From Acidobacteriaceae bacterium (lineage in GTDB: Bacteria; Acidobacteriota; Terriglobia; Terriglobales; Acidobacteriaceae): 10,103 nucleotides of DNA. The stretch is taken from assembly GCA_003139975.1 (NCBI GenBank), contig PLHN01000246.1, forward strand, positions 1,199 to 11,301, in the 5' to 3' direction. Position 1 is the first letter of the stretch. Each line of letters starts with the position of its first letter. Below are positions 1 through 6,155 of this stretch, one piece after another. A program made the translations under genes and the position numbers. Below the pieces are notes generated by a model. It did no database searches, was not told the origin of the DNA, and was given only the letters and a program-made list of their open reading frames with translations.

Positions 1-944
1 ATGTGGCCGGGGCGTCCGGCGGCGCGGCGGAGAACGTCCTCGGCGCGGGACTTCAGCTCTTTCCAATCGGCGAACAGCAGAACGGGGTCGAGATTGCCCT
101 GTACGGCGCCTTTGTTGCCGAGGCTCTGCCAGCCGGTATCGAGGGGAATGCGCCAGTCGAGTCCAACGACCTCGGCGCCGGTTTCCTTCATGGAAGGCAG
201 GAGGGTCGCGGTCTCGGTGCCGAAATAGATGATGGGGACGCCGGATTTCTGCAGGCGTTTCACGAGCGCGGTCACGTGCGGCAGAACGTAGTGGCGATAG
301 TCTTCGACGCTGAGGCAGCCTACCCAACTGTCGAAAATCTGAATCGTATCGGCGCCGGCGCGGACCTGCTCGGCGGAGTACTCGGCGGTGACGGCGACGA
401 GCTTGGTCATCAGCTCATTCCAAGCGGCGGGGGCGGAGTACATCATCTTCTTGGTGTGGATGTAATGGCGCGAGCCTCCGCCCTCGATCATGTAACTGGC
501 GAGCGTGAAGGGCGCGCCGCAGAAGCCGATGACGGGAAGGCGGTCGCCGAAATGTCTGCAGACGAGCTTGATGGCTTCGGAAACATAGCCGAGCTCAGAG
601 GCGCGGTCGGTGCGCAAGCGAGTAATGTCTTCGGCGGTGCGAACGGGCTTTTCGATTTTGGGGCCTTCTCCGGCGGCGAAGTGGAAGGGAAGGCCCATGA
701 CTTCGAGGGGAAGAAGAAGATCGGCAAAAATGATGGCGGCGTCGACTTTGAGGATTTCAGCCGCTTCGATGGTGACCTGGGCTGCGATCTTCGGCTGCTT
801 GCAGATTTCGATGAGCGAGTGGTGCTTGCGGACGGCACGGTACTCGGCCATGTAGCGTCCAGCCTGGCGCATCAACCAAATGGGAGTGCGTTCGGTGGGC
901 AAGGCCTTGGCGGCGCGGACAAAGAGAGAGTTGGGAGCGGACAT
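1..944 (-). CDS. hemE: Uroporphyrinogen decarboxylase HemE (C-terminus cut by window edge)
   Basis: Cytoplasmic haem-pathway enzyme that removes the four acetate carboxyls of uroporphyrinogen III to give coproporphyrinogen III. The reverse strand reads without interruption from ATG at 944-942 for 314 residues to the window edge; the family is about 340-360 residues, so roughly 30-40 are missing. Family hallmarks are clear. The N-terminal signature PIWLMRQAGRY lies at residues 21-31 (active-site arginines R26 and R30). FADLLLP lies around residue 73, with D75 matching the catalytic aspartate. The second signature, GFCGAPFTLASY, lies at 140-151. FDSW is at 204-207, and GLDW and QGNLDP follow. 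The conserved C-terminal GHG segment lies just outside the window. The start fits because GGAAG (951-955, read on the minus strand) lies about 6 nt upstream. It is divergent from the transporter genes, and no frameshift or missing key residue is seen. Confidence 0.96.
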   Translation of the reverse strand, partial: MSAPNSLFVRAAKALPTERTPIWLMRQAGRYMAEYRAVRKHHSLIEICKQPKIAAQVTIEAAEILKVDAAIIFADLLLPLEVMGLPFHFAAGEGPKIEKPVRTAEDITRLRTDRASELGYVSEAIKLVCRHFGDRLPVIGFCGAPFTLASYMIEGGGSRHYIHTKKMMYSAPAAWNELMTKLVAVTAEYSAEQVRAGADTIQIFDSWVGCLSVEDYRHYVLPHVTALVKRLQKSGVPIIYFGTETATLLPSMKETGAEVVGLDWRIPLDTGWQSLGNKGAVQGNLDPVLLFADWKELKSRAEDVLRRAAGRPGH

Positions 945-967
945 GAATCTTCCAATTTAGCATTTTT

Positions 968-998
968 CGAGCGCGGAACGGCGGGACGCTGGCGCTCG
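968..998. repeat. Inverted repeat in the hemE upstream region
   Basis: CGAGCGC (968-974) and GCGCTCG (992-998) form a perfect 7-bp stem around a 17-nt spacer, about 24 nt upstream of the hemE start. Read in the hemE direction the stem is followed by a run of five A, so it is not a terminator for either strand. The spacer and right arm contain CGGGACGCTGGCGCT, which matches 13 of 15 bases of CGGGACGGCGGCGCT in the hairpin pair after livF (5991-6005), suggesting a decayed relative of that element. A 5'-leader structure or an operator are alternatives. Confidence 0.4.
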
Positions 999-1039
999 CT
1001 TGAGTCTGCTTATTTTCGCGTGTTTCCTGAACATAGGCA

Positions 1040-1055
1040 TGTGATGGCCGTCACT
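1040..1055. promoter_or_regulatory. CRP/FNR-type palindrome TGTGA-N6-TCACT
   Basis: TGTGA (1040-1044), six bases, then TCACT (1051-1055) matches nine of the ten fixed positions of the classical CRP site TGTGA-N6-TCACA. It lies about 104 bp upstream of the hemE ATG and about 120 bp upstream of the predicted transporter transcription start, so it could serve either side. A similar motif occurs at 6025-6040. That a CRP/FNR-family protein binds here is inference. Confidence 0.4.
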
Positions 1056-1133
1056 GGGCGAAGGTACGGTTCGTGGCGTATTTTACTGGACCCGACAACC
1101 GGGCAGGGCATAGCTGCTGCGGTCGCCATGCGC

Positions 1134-1161
1134 TTGTCAAACGGCGGGATGGGTGTAGGAT
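1134..1161 (+). promoter_or_regulatory. Candidate sigma70 promoter of the ABC transporter operon
   Basis: TTGTCA (1134-1139, 5 of 6 to TTGACA) is followed after 16 nt by TAGGAT (1156-1161, 4 of 6 to TATAAT). This predicts a start near 1168 and a leader of about 55 nt to the GTG at 1223. It is the best -35/-10 pair I see in the gap. GC-rich DNA gives such matches by chance, so confidence is moderate. Confidence 0.45.
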
Positions 1162-1222
1162 GAGTCGATTTTGAACACCCACGAAAGCGATTTCCATCGA
1201 GGTCGAAAGAGCGAGGTGCCTA

Positions 1223-2425
1223 GTGAAACGAACGAGCTTGATTGCGTTTCTGTTGTCTTTGTTCTTTGTGGCCGGCGGTTTTGCCCAAACCATCACCCTC
1301 GGGTTCACGGTATCGAGGACGGGCTCCCTGAATGTAGATTCCCTCGAGCAGTACAGGGGATTCGAACTCTGGCGCGACACGGTGAACGCTGCCGGCGGGA
1401 TCAAAGCGGGCGGCAAAAGCTACAAAGTACAGTTTGCCAGCTACGACGATGAGTCGAATTCGAAGCGCGTGCAGCAGCTTTACACGCGCATGATTCTGGA
1501 AGACAAGGCTGACTTTCTTTTCAGCCCCTACTCCTCCAGTTTGACGGCCACGGCCTCGATCGTGACCGAGCAGTACGAGAAGATCATGCTCACCACCGGC
1601 GCGGCGGAGGAGAAAACCTACAAGCTGGGCAATCAGCATCTTTACCAGATGTTCGCGCCGGCCACGCAGTACCTCACGGTGGCGCTCGACGCTTTGAAGG
1701 CGAAGGACCCGAAAGCCACGGTCGCCTTCGTTTATGAGGATGCGTCGTTTTCCGTTGCCGTAGTGACTCCGGCAAAAGCCTATGCGCAGCAGCTTGGGTT
1801 CAACGTGGTGTTCACCGAGGCCTATGCGCCCAACACCACCGACTTCAGCGCGATCATCGACAAGGTAATCGCCTCCAAGGCTACCGTTCTTCTGGGCGGC
1901 GGACATTATGCCGATGGTTCGACGCTGGCGCGGCAGCTTTACGGACACAAGGTTCCGCTGAAGATGATTTCCTTGCTGGTCGCTCCCGACAGCCCGCAGT
2001 GGGCCGAACTGGGCGATGCGGCGGTGGGGGTCATTGTGCCGTCGCAGTGGGAGCCGCAGTCCACATTCAAGGCGCAGTACGGGCCGAGCGGCGCCGACTT
2101 CGGCAAGGCCTACACCGCGAAGTACAACGCGCCGCCAAGCTATGAATCGGCTGGGGGGTATGCTTCCGGATTGGTCCTGCAACACGCCATCGAACAGGCG
2201 GGGGGAATCGACACGGATAAGGTGGCCGGGGCCCTGAACTCGACCGATATCACGACGTTCTACGGGCGCACGAAATTTTCTACGGTGGCCAGCGAACACG
2301 GCCTGCAGGTCGGGCACGCTATTGTGCTGGCGCAGTGGCAAAAGGACAAGGCAGGCAAACTGGTAAAACAGGTGATCTGGCCGCTGGCGGGCAAGAGCGC
2401 GGATTTGGTTTATCCGATCCACTGA
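1223..2425 (+). CDS. Branched-chain amino acid-type ABC transporter, periplasmic substrate-binding protein
   Basis: Captures the substrate in the periplasm and delivers it to the LivHM permease encoded next door. The 400-residue length is normal for the LivJ/LivK family (Peripla_BP_6, type I periplasmic fold). Residues 1-21 form a signal peptide: K2-R3, a hydrophobic core at 6-17 and a G-F-A cleavage motif before Q22. There is no lipobox cysteine, so the mature protein should be soluble rather than a lipoprotein. The mature part opens with ITLGFTVSRTGSL, the usual first strand and ligand loop, followed by the QQLYTRMILEDKADFLFSPY region typical of the first lobe. The start is GTG, preceded by GAGGTG (1213-1218). 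A 168-nt spacer with a large hairpin separates it from livH, an arrangement often linked to higher expression of the binding protein than of the membrane subunits. The ligand cannot be told from sequence; leucine-type amino acids, amides or small aromatic acids are all handled by this family. Confidence 0.9.
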   Translation: MKRTSLIAFLLSLFFVAGGFAQTITLGFTVSRTGSLNVDSLEQYRGFELWRDTVNAAGGIKAGGKSYKVQFASYDDESNSKRVQQLYTRMILEDKADFLFSPYSSSLTATASIVTEQYEKIMLTTGAAEEKTYKLGNQHLYQMFAPATQYLTVALDALKAKDPKATVAFVYEDASFSVAVVTPAKAYAQQLGFNVVFTEAYAPNTTDFSAIIDKVIASKATVLLGGGHYADGSTLARQLYGHKVPLKMISLLVAPDSPQWAELGDAAVGVIVPSQWEPQSTFKAQYGPSGADFGKAYTAKYNAPPSYESAGGYASGLVLQHAIEQAGGIDTDKVAGALNSTDITTFYGRTKFSTVASEHGLQVGHAIVLAQWQKDKAGKLVKQVIWPLAGKSADLVYPIH

Positions 2426-2593
2426 GCGGTTGGCACAGAGTTTGATGGCGCGCGGGTGCTGCTTCCGCGTCGTTGGTCGTTCGTCGTTGGTCGTTCGCGA
2501 TACAGGAATATCCGCAAGGCTCGGAGTTGCCATCGACGAAGGACTGACGACCAGCGACCGTCGGTTGTGTGCGCTGCGGCGCTGAGGTGAAAC
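2426..2593 (+). other. Spacer between binding-protein gene and livH, with a long imperfect hairpin
   Basis: This 168-nt gene-free gap holds a tandem repeat and an opposing complementary arm. Pairing 2469-2493 with 2534-2558 gives 25 positions: 20 Watson-Crick pairs, 2 G-U pairs and 3 mismatches. The first 13 positions are continuous. The loop is 40 nt (2494-2533). It has no T-tract, so it is not a standard intrinsic terminator. Inference: it protects the 3' end of the binding-protein mRNA or partly attenuates transcription into livHMGF. Confidence 0.6.
2469..2496 (+). repeat. Tandem 14-nt repeat GTCGTTGGTCGTTC, two perfect copies
   Basis: The unit occurs at 2469-2482 and again at 2483-2496, itself made of shorter GTCGTT/GGTCGTT pieces. 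A degenerate reverse-complement version (GACGACCAGCGACC, 2546-2559) lies 50 nt downstream and forms the other arm of the hairpin. From memory, intergenic arrays of this kind are common in Acidobacteriota and often get mis-annotated as TTNDERPTTNDQR-like peptides; this was not checked here. Confidence 0.7.
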
Positions 2594-3454
2594 ATGTCCG
2601 GCATTCTTGCCTCCATGATTGATGGTCTGCTGATCGGCTCGGTCTACGGGCTGGCGGCCATGGGCCTGAGCCTGATCTGGGGAGTCATGGACGTCATCAA
2701 CCTGACTCATGGCGCCATGATTGCGCTGGGCATGTTTGGCATGTATCTGCTGTTTGGTGCGAGCGCCGCGAACCCATACCTTTTGTTGATCCCCGTGATC
2801 GCTGCCGGCTTGGTTCTGGGCATGATCGTGTACTGGCTCTCGGTGAGTTGGGTGATCGATCGCCCGCAACTGATGAGCCTGCTCTCCACATTCGCCGTCA
2901 ACATGATGGTGATCGGGATTGGCACGGCCATCTGGAGTACCAGCCCTTACAACGTGAACTTTAGCCTGCCGGGCATCACCGTAGGCGCGTACACGTTCAC
3001 GGGAAACCACATCGCGGCGGCGATTTCGGCGGTGGTGATCGCGCTGCTGCTGGAGCTGTTCCTGTATCGAACGCGGGCCGGCAAAGCCATTCGCGCAGTG
3101 GCAGACAACCGCGATGCTGCTGAACTGATGGGAATTTCGTCGACGCAAGTGCTGATGGTCGCGTTCGCTATTGGCATCGCGCTGGCGGCGGCTTCGGGCG
3201 CGCTGGTCTCAACGCTGTTTCCTTTTACGATCCTTTCCGGCGCTAGTTATCAACTGAAGAGTTTCGTCGTGACCGTTCTGGCTGGGCTGGGTAAGCCTTT
3301 CGGCGCGTTGGTGGCGGGCGTGCTGCTTGGGTTGCTGGAAGGGGCGGTGTCGCCGTTCATTGCCGTCAGTTGGATTCCGCTGATTGAGTTTGGACTGTTT
3401 GTTGTGGTGCTGATCCTCTTTCCGCGCGGCATTTTCGGAAGGGCAACCGCATGA
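2594..3454 (+). CDS. livH: Branched-chain amino acid-type ABC transporter permease LivH
   Basis: Inner-membrane permease, one half of the LivH-LivM translocation pore. The 286-residue length is typical (about 285-310). The protein is almost entirely hydrophobic, with about eight membrane segments. The N-terminal SVYGLAAMGLSLIWGVMDVINLTHGA block is the family's most conserved region. The cytoplasmic coupling loop TRAGKAIRAVADNRDAAELMGI (near residues 158-180) is the EAA-like site that contacts the ATPases. The ATG follows GAGGTG (2584-2589) at 4 nt. The stop overlaps the livM start by 4 nt (ATGA), implying translational coupling. It is probably transcribed with the upstream binding-protein gene through the hairpin spacer. 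Confidence 0.95.
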   Translation: MSGILASMIDGLLIGSVYGLAAMGLSLIWGVMDVINLTHGAMIALGMFGMYLLFGASAANPYLLLIPVIAAGLVLGMIVYWLSVSWVIDRPQLMSLLSTFAVNMMVIGIGTAIWSTSPYNVNFSLPGITVGAYTFTGNHIAAAISAVVIALLLELFLYRTRAGKAIRAVADNRDAAELMGISSTQVLMVAFAIGIALAAASGALVSTLFPFTILSGASYQLKSFVVTVLAGLGKPFGALVAGVLLGLLEGAVSPFIAVSWIPLIEFGLFVVVLILFPRGIFGRATA

Positions 3455-4416
3455 TGCTGCGCCGACCATTGTTCTGGCTGATTCTCCTGCTGGCGGCGGT
3501 ATTCGCGTGGCTGCCGAAGCACGGCAACAACGTCGCTTTGCGCGAGGACCTGATTCTGGTTGCGGTCGCCATCATCCTGACGAGCAACCTGAATCTGATG
3601 ATCGGCTACACCGGCTACGTGAACTTCGGCCACATCGTGTTTTACGGGCTGGGTGGATACGTGGGGCTATATCTGATGACGGTGCGAAGCTGGCACCTGA
3701 TTCCGGCGGCGCTGACGGCCGGCGTCGCGGTCAGCGTGCTCGCGCTGCTGTTCGGGCTCGGCATTCTGCGCTTGCGCGGCGCTTATTTTGCGCTTGCCAC
3801 TATTGGCGTGCTGGAAGCGGTGCAGGCGTTCGTATCAAATTTCGAGTCGTGGGGCAGATCGACCGGCATGTACGTTTCATTCGAATCGTATGTGCCGATG
3901 GGCGGGCCGAAGCATGCTCTTTGGCTCACTTACTTCCTCATCATCGGGGTGATGGCGCTGTCGCTGATGCTGAGCCTGGGGATTCGGCGATCCAAATTTG
4001 GGCTCGGCCTGTTCGCCATTCGCGAGGATGAGGACGCTGCCATTGTGCTCGGCGTGAACGCGACGCTCTATAAGGCAATTATCTACAGCGTGTCCGCATT
4101 CCTGCCTGCGGTGGCGGGCGCCCTGATGTTTTTTAAGAACGGCATGATCGATCCTTCGATCGCCTTCGAGTACATGCTCTCGCTTGAAGGAATTGTGATG
4201 CTGATGCTTGGCGGACAGGGAACGGTGGCTGGTTCAGCTCTCGGTGCCGGCCTCTATGAACGGCTGCGCTCGTACCTGCTGACTTCTCCCCGGCTCTCCG
4301 CGTTTCACCTGGTGATCGCCGGGGCCCTGCTGTTGCTGGTGATACGGCTTGCGCCCGGCGGGTTGATCGGCTGGCTCTACCGGTTAGTGCCGCGCTCTCG
4401 CGAGGTGATCGAATGA
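3451..4416 (+). CDS. livM: Branched-chain amino acid-type ABC transporter permease LivM
   Basis: Second inner-membrane permease subunit of the importer. It has 321 residues, normal for the shorter LivM form that lacks the extra N-terminal segment of enteric LivM. Family marks are LNLMIGYTGYVNFGHIVFYGLGGY near residue 50, LRLRGAYFALATIG near 107-120, and the ATPase-contact loop GLGLFAIREDEDAAIVLGVN near 185-205, followed by the last hydrophobic segments. Two in-frame ATGs sit in tandem (3451 and 3454). I chose the first because GGAAGG (3437-3442) is then 8 nt away and it gives the same ATGA overlap as the next two junctions. The stop overlaps livG by 4 nt. Confidence 0.95.
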   Translation: MMLRRPLFWLILLLAAVFAWLPKHGNNVALREDLILVAVAIILTSNLNLMIGYTGYVNFGHIVFYGLGGYVGLYLMTVRSWHLIPAALTAGVAVSVLALLFGLGILRLRGAYFALATIGVLEAVQAFVSNFESWGRSTGMYVSFESYVPMGGPKHALWLTYFLIIGVMALSLMLSLGIRRSKFGLGLFAIREDEDAAIVLGVNATLYKAIIYSVSAFLPAVAGALMFFKNGMIDPSIAFEYMLSLEGIVMLMLGGQGTVAGSALGAGLYERLRSYLLTSPRLSAFHLVIAGALLLLVIRLAPGGLIGWLYRLVPRSREVIE

Positions 4417-5165
4417 CCGATCTTCTCCAAGTCCGCGGCATCAGCAAGCGTTTCGGCGGATTGCAAGCTGTCGCCGACGTAAGCTTCAATCTGGGCGAGG
4501 GCGAAATACTGGGACTGATTGGTCCCAACGGCGCTGGGAAGACGACGCTGTTCAACCTGGTGAACGGGGTTTTCAAATCCGACGCGGGAACCATTACATT
4601 TTTGGGCAAGGACATCACGGGCCGCTCGCCGGATCAAGTGGTTCATCTCGGATTGGCCCGCACGCACCAGATCGTGCGCCCACTGAGCGGCATGAGCGTG
4701 CTGGAAAATGTGATTGTCGGCGCGTGCTTCGGACGAGAGAACCAATCCATGCGGGAAGCGCGCGCTACCGCGCTCGAAGTGCTGGAACGGGTGGGCTTGG
4801 CCGACCGCGCCAATTCCTCGGCCCGCGCGCTTACGCTGGCCGGCAAGAAACGGCTTGAGGTCGCGCGCGCGCTGGCGGCGCGGCCCATGCTTCTCCTGCT
4901 CGACGAAGTCCTGGCTGGACTGAACCCCACCGAGATCGGCCAGATGATCGCTCTGATCCTGAGCATCCGCGACGGCGGCGTCTCGGTATTCATGATCGAG
5001 CACGTGATGCAAGCCATCATGAATCTTTCCGATCGCATTGTGGTGCTGAACCTGGGACGGAAGATTGCCGAAGCTCCGCCCGCGGAAGTGGTGAAGAATG
5101 CCGATGTGGTCGAGGCCTACCTGGGCTTTCCCGACATCGTCGACAAGTTGCGAGGGGCACAATGA
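4413..5165 (+). CDS. livG: Branched-chain amino acid-type ABC transporter ATP-binding protein LivG
   Basis: Cytoplasmic ATPase that pairs with LivF to power the LivHM pore. It has 250 residues, typical for the family. The Walker A motif GPNGAGKT is at 37-44. The Q-loop region reads ARTHQIVRPLSGMSV. The ABC signature is the non-canonical LTLAGKKRLE (140-149) instead of LSGGQ, which is normal for LivG. Walker B is MLLLLDE (159-165) with catalytic E165, and the switch histidine is H197 in IEHVM. The C-terminal ADVVEAYLG motif is characteristic of the LivG group. It starts at an ATG overlapping the livM stop and its own stop overlaps livF. No missing key residue apart from the family-typical signature. 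Confidence 0.95.
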   Translation: MTDLLQVRGISKRFGGLQAVADVSFNLGEGEILGLIGPNGAGKTTLFNLVNGVFKSDAGTITFLGKDITGRSPDQVVHLGLARTHQIVRPLSGMSVLENVIVGACFGRENQSMREARATALEVLERVGLADRANSSARALTLAGKKRLEVARALAARPMLLLLDEVLAGLNPTEIGQMIALILSIRDGGVSVFMIEHVMQAIMNLSDRIVVLNLGRKIAEAPPAEVVKNADVVEAYLGFPDIVDKLRGAQ

Positions 5166-5878
5166 GCGACGTTGCCCTGGAACTGAACAGCGTCGAATCC
5201 GGCTACGGCGAAGTGCAGGTGCTTTGGGGCATATCGATCAAGGCGCGCGCCGGGCAGTTGACCACTCTGATCGGGGCGAATGGCGCGGGGAAAACCACCA
5301 CGCTGCGGACGACCATGGGCAGCATTCGGCCGTGGCGCGGCCGCATTTTGCTCAATGGCGACGACGTTACCAAGCTCTCTCCGCATGCCAAGGCGGCCCG
5401 CGGGCTGGTGCTGGTACCAGAGGGGCGGCAGCTTTTTCCGGATATGTCGGTCCAGGAAAATCTGGAGATGGGTGCATATTCGCGGCGCGCCCGGGCGCGG
5501 CAGAAGGAAAACCTGGAGCGCGTCTATCAGGCGTTTCCGCGCCTGAAGGAACGGTTGAAACAGCGGGCATCCACACTTTCCGGCGGCGAGCAGCAGATGG
5601 TGGCCATGGGCCGCGGGCTCATGCAGGAGCCGGTCGTGCTGATGATCGACGAGCTTTCGCTTGGCCTGGCGCCGGTTCTGGCGCAGCAACTTTTTCTGAC
5701 CCTGAAAACGCTCAAGCAGCAGGGGATCACCATCGTTCTGGTGGAGCAGAACGTGCACTTGGCCCTCGCGGTGAGCGACTACACGTATGTTTTCGCCGAA
5801 GGGCGCGTGCCGATCGAAGGCGAATCCGAAAAAGTCGCCCGCATGGACGAGGTTCGGCGGGCGTACCTGGGCCTGTAA
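5162..5878 (+). CDS. livF: Branched-chain amino acid-type ABC transporter ATP-binding protein LivF
   Basis: Second ATPase of the importer, expected to form a heterodimer with LivG. It has 238 residues, as usual. Walker A GANGAGKT is at 38-45, the canonical ABC signature LSGGEQ at 139-144, Walker B VLMIDE ends at E164, and the D-loop SLGLAP follows. The switch histidine is replaced by glutamine in VEQN (Q196), a known LivF feature. The hydrolytic asymmetry of the pair is therefore as expected: LivG has a weak signature but keeps its histidine, and LivF has the reverse. GAGGGG (5152-5157) is the ribosome site, and the ATG overlaps the livG stop by 4 nt. It is the last gene of the operon, followed by paired GC-rich hairpins. 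Confidence 0.95.
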   Translation: MSDVALELNSVESGYGEVQVLWGISIKARAGQLTTLIGANGAGKTTTLRTTMGSIRPWRGRILLNGDDVTKLSPHAKAARGLVLVPEGRQLFPDMSVQENLEMGAYSRRARARQKENLERVYQAFPRLKERLKQRASTLSGGEQQMVAMGRGLMQEPVVLMIDELSLGLAPVLAQQLFLTLKTLKQQGITIVLVEQNVHLALAVSDYTYVFAEGRVPIEGESEKVARMDEVRRAYLGL

Positions 5879-5960
5879 TGCCGGGGTCGAGAGATCTTGA
5901 GCAATGACTTGTAGTACTGGTATCTTGCAGGCTGCCCTGATGGCGTCTGGCCCTCAGCGC

Positions 5961-6002
5961 GGCGGGCGGGGACGCCCGCCAGACAGCCGCCGGGACGGCG
6001 GC
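5961..6002. repeat. Two adjacent perfect GC-rich hairpins (REP-like palindromic element)
   Basis: GGCGGGCG (5961-5968) pairs with CGCCCGCC (5973-5980) around a GGGA loop. Five bases later, GCCGCCG (5986-5992) pairs with CGGCGGC (5996-6002) around GGA. GTCTGGC (5945-5951) and GCCAGAC (5978-5984) can form a competing outer stem. Both hairpins share a GGGAC core at the turn, which suggests a common repeat family. There is no T-tract, so termination would not be of the standard intrinsic type. Their place just after an operon end is typical of REP/BIME-like elements that stabilise mRNA 3' ends. Confidence 0.65.
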
Positions 6003-6024
6003 GCTACGGTCGAGATTCGGCTCC

Positions 6025-6040
6025 TGTGACTTGAATCACC
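6025..6040. promoter_or_regulatory. CRP/FNR-type palindrome TGTGA-N6-TCACC
   Basis: TGTGA (6025-6029), CTTGAA, then TCACC (6036-6040) matches nine of ten fixed bases of the classical CRP site. It is centred about 124 bp upstream of the ferredoxin-methyltransferase ATG. A TCACAG (6054-6059) complementary to CTGTGA (6024-6029) lies further on and could make an alternative 6-bp stem. Regulator identity is inference. Confidence 0.35.
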
Positions 6041-6088
6041 GCGCAGGCGGCCATCACAGAAGAGAATCTAAAGTTATCTTGTTTGCGC

Positions 6089-6114
6089 TTCGACCTCCGC
6101 ACACTCCGGTCGAA
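6089..6114. repeat. Inverted repeat upstream of the ferredoxin-methyltransferase gene
   Basis: TTCGACC (6089-6095) and GGTCGAA (6108-6114) form a perfect 7-bp inverted repeat with a 12-nt spacer, about 42 nt before the ATG. It could be a 5'-leader stem-loop or a dimeric-regulator operator. No stronger evidence is visible. Confidence 0.35.
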
Positions 6115-6155
6115 CGCGACATCGCCTTTCTCAAATCGAGGTGCCGGAGGAATAC

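Larger units (their letters stand above)
945..1222. other. Divergent intergenic region between hemE and the transporter operon
   Basis: This 278-nt stretch has no convincing gene. Long open frames that cross it are antisense extensions of the flanking genes. It holds a 7-bp inverted repeat (968-998) near hemE, a CRP-like palindrome (1040-1055) and a sigma70-like promoter facing right (1134-1161). I found no convincing promoter for hemE on the minus strand. Confidence 0.7.
5879..6155 (+). other. Intergenic region between livF and the ferredoxin-methyltransferase gene
   Basis: These 277 nt hold no supported gene. In order they contain a weak -35/-10 pair (TTGAGC 5897-5902, TATCTT 5921-5926, 18-nt spacer), two adjacent perfect GC hairpins (5961-6002), a CRP-like palindrome (6025-6040) and a 7-bp inverted repeat (6089-6114). 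A strong ribosome site for the next gene closes the region. I could not identify a convincing promoter near the methyltransferase gene, so its transcription start is unknown. Confidence 0.6.

Noticed and set aside
3..1163. 386-codon open frame on the plus strand across hemE
   Set aside because: It is antisense to a clear HemE reading frame with all family motifs. Its translation is Gly/Ala/Asp/Glu-rich with no recognisable domain, as expected for an opposite-strand shadow in GC-rich DNA.
1220..3148. 642-codon open frame on the minus strand across the binding-protein gene and livH
   Set aside because: It is antisense to two well-supported transporter genes and the intergenic hairpin. The product is Arg/His/Gln-rich with no domain, so a composition artefact.
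4830..4859. Defective ABC signature (LTLAGKKRLE) in LivG
   Set aside because: This degenerate signature is normal in LivG-type ATPases. Together with Q196 in LivF it gives the family's usual asymmetry, not a defect.
4377..5162. 261-codon minus-strand open frame over livG
   Set aside because: It mirrors livG codon by codon, has a His/Arg-rich composition and no motif. It is a shadow frame.
5961..6002. Intrinsic terminator after livF
   Set aside because: The hairpins are strong, but no T-run follows either stem, so they are listed as palindromic repeats instead.
6141..6155. Upstream GTG start for the ferredoxin-methyltransferase (five extra residues)
   Set aside because: The strong GGAGG lies downstream of this GTG and 5 nt before the ATG at 6156, so the ATG is the better start.
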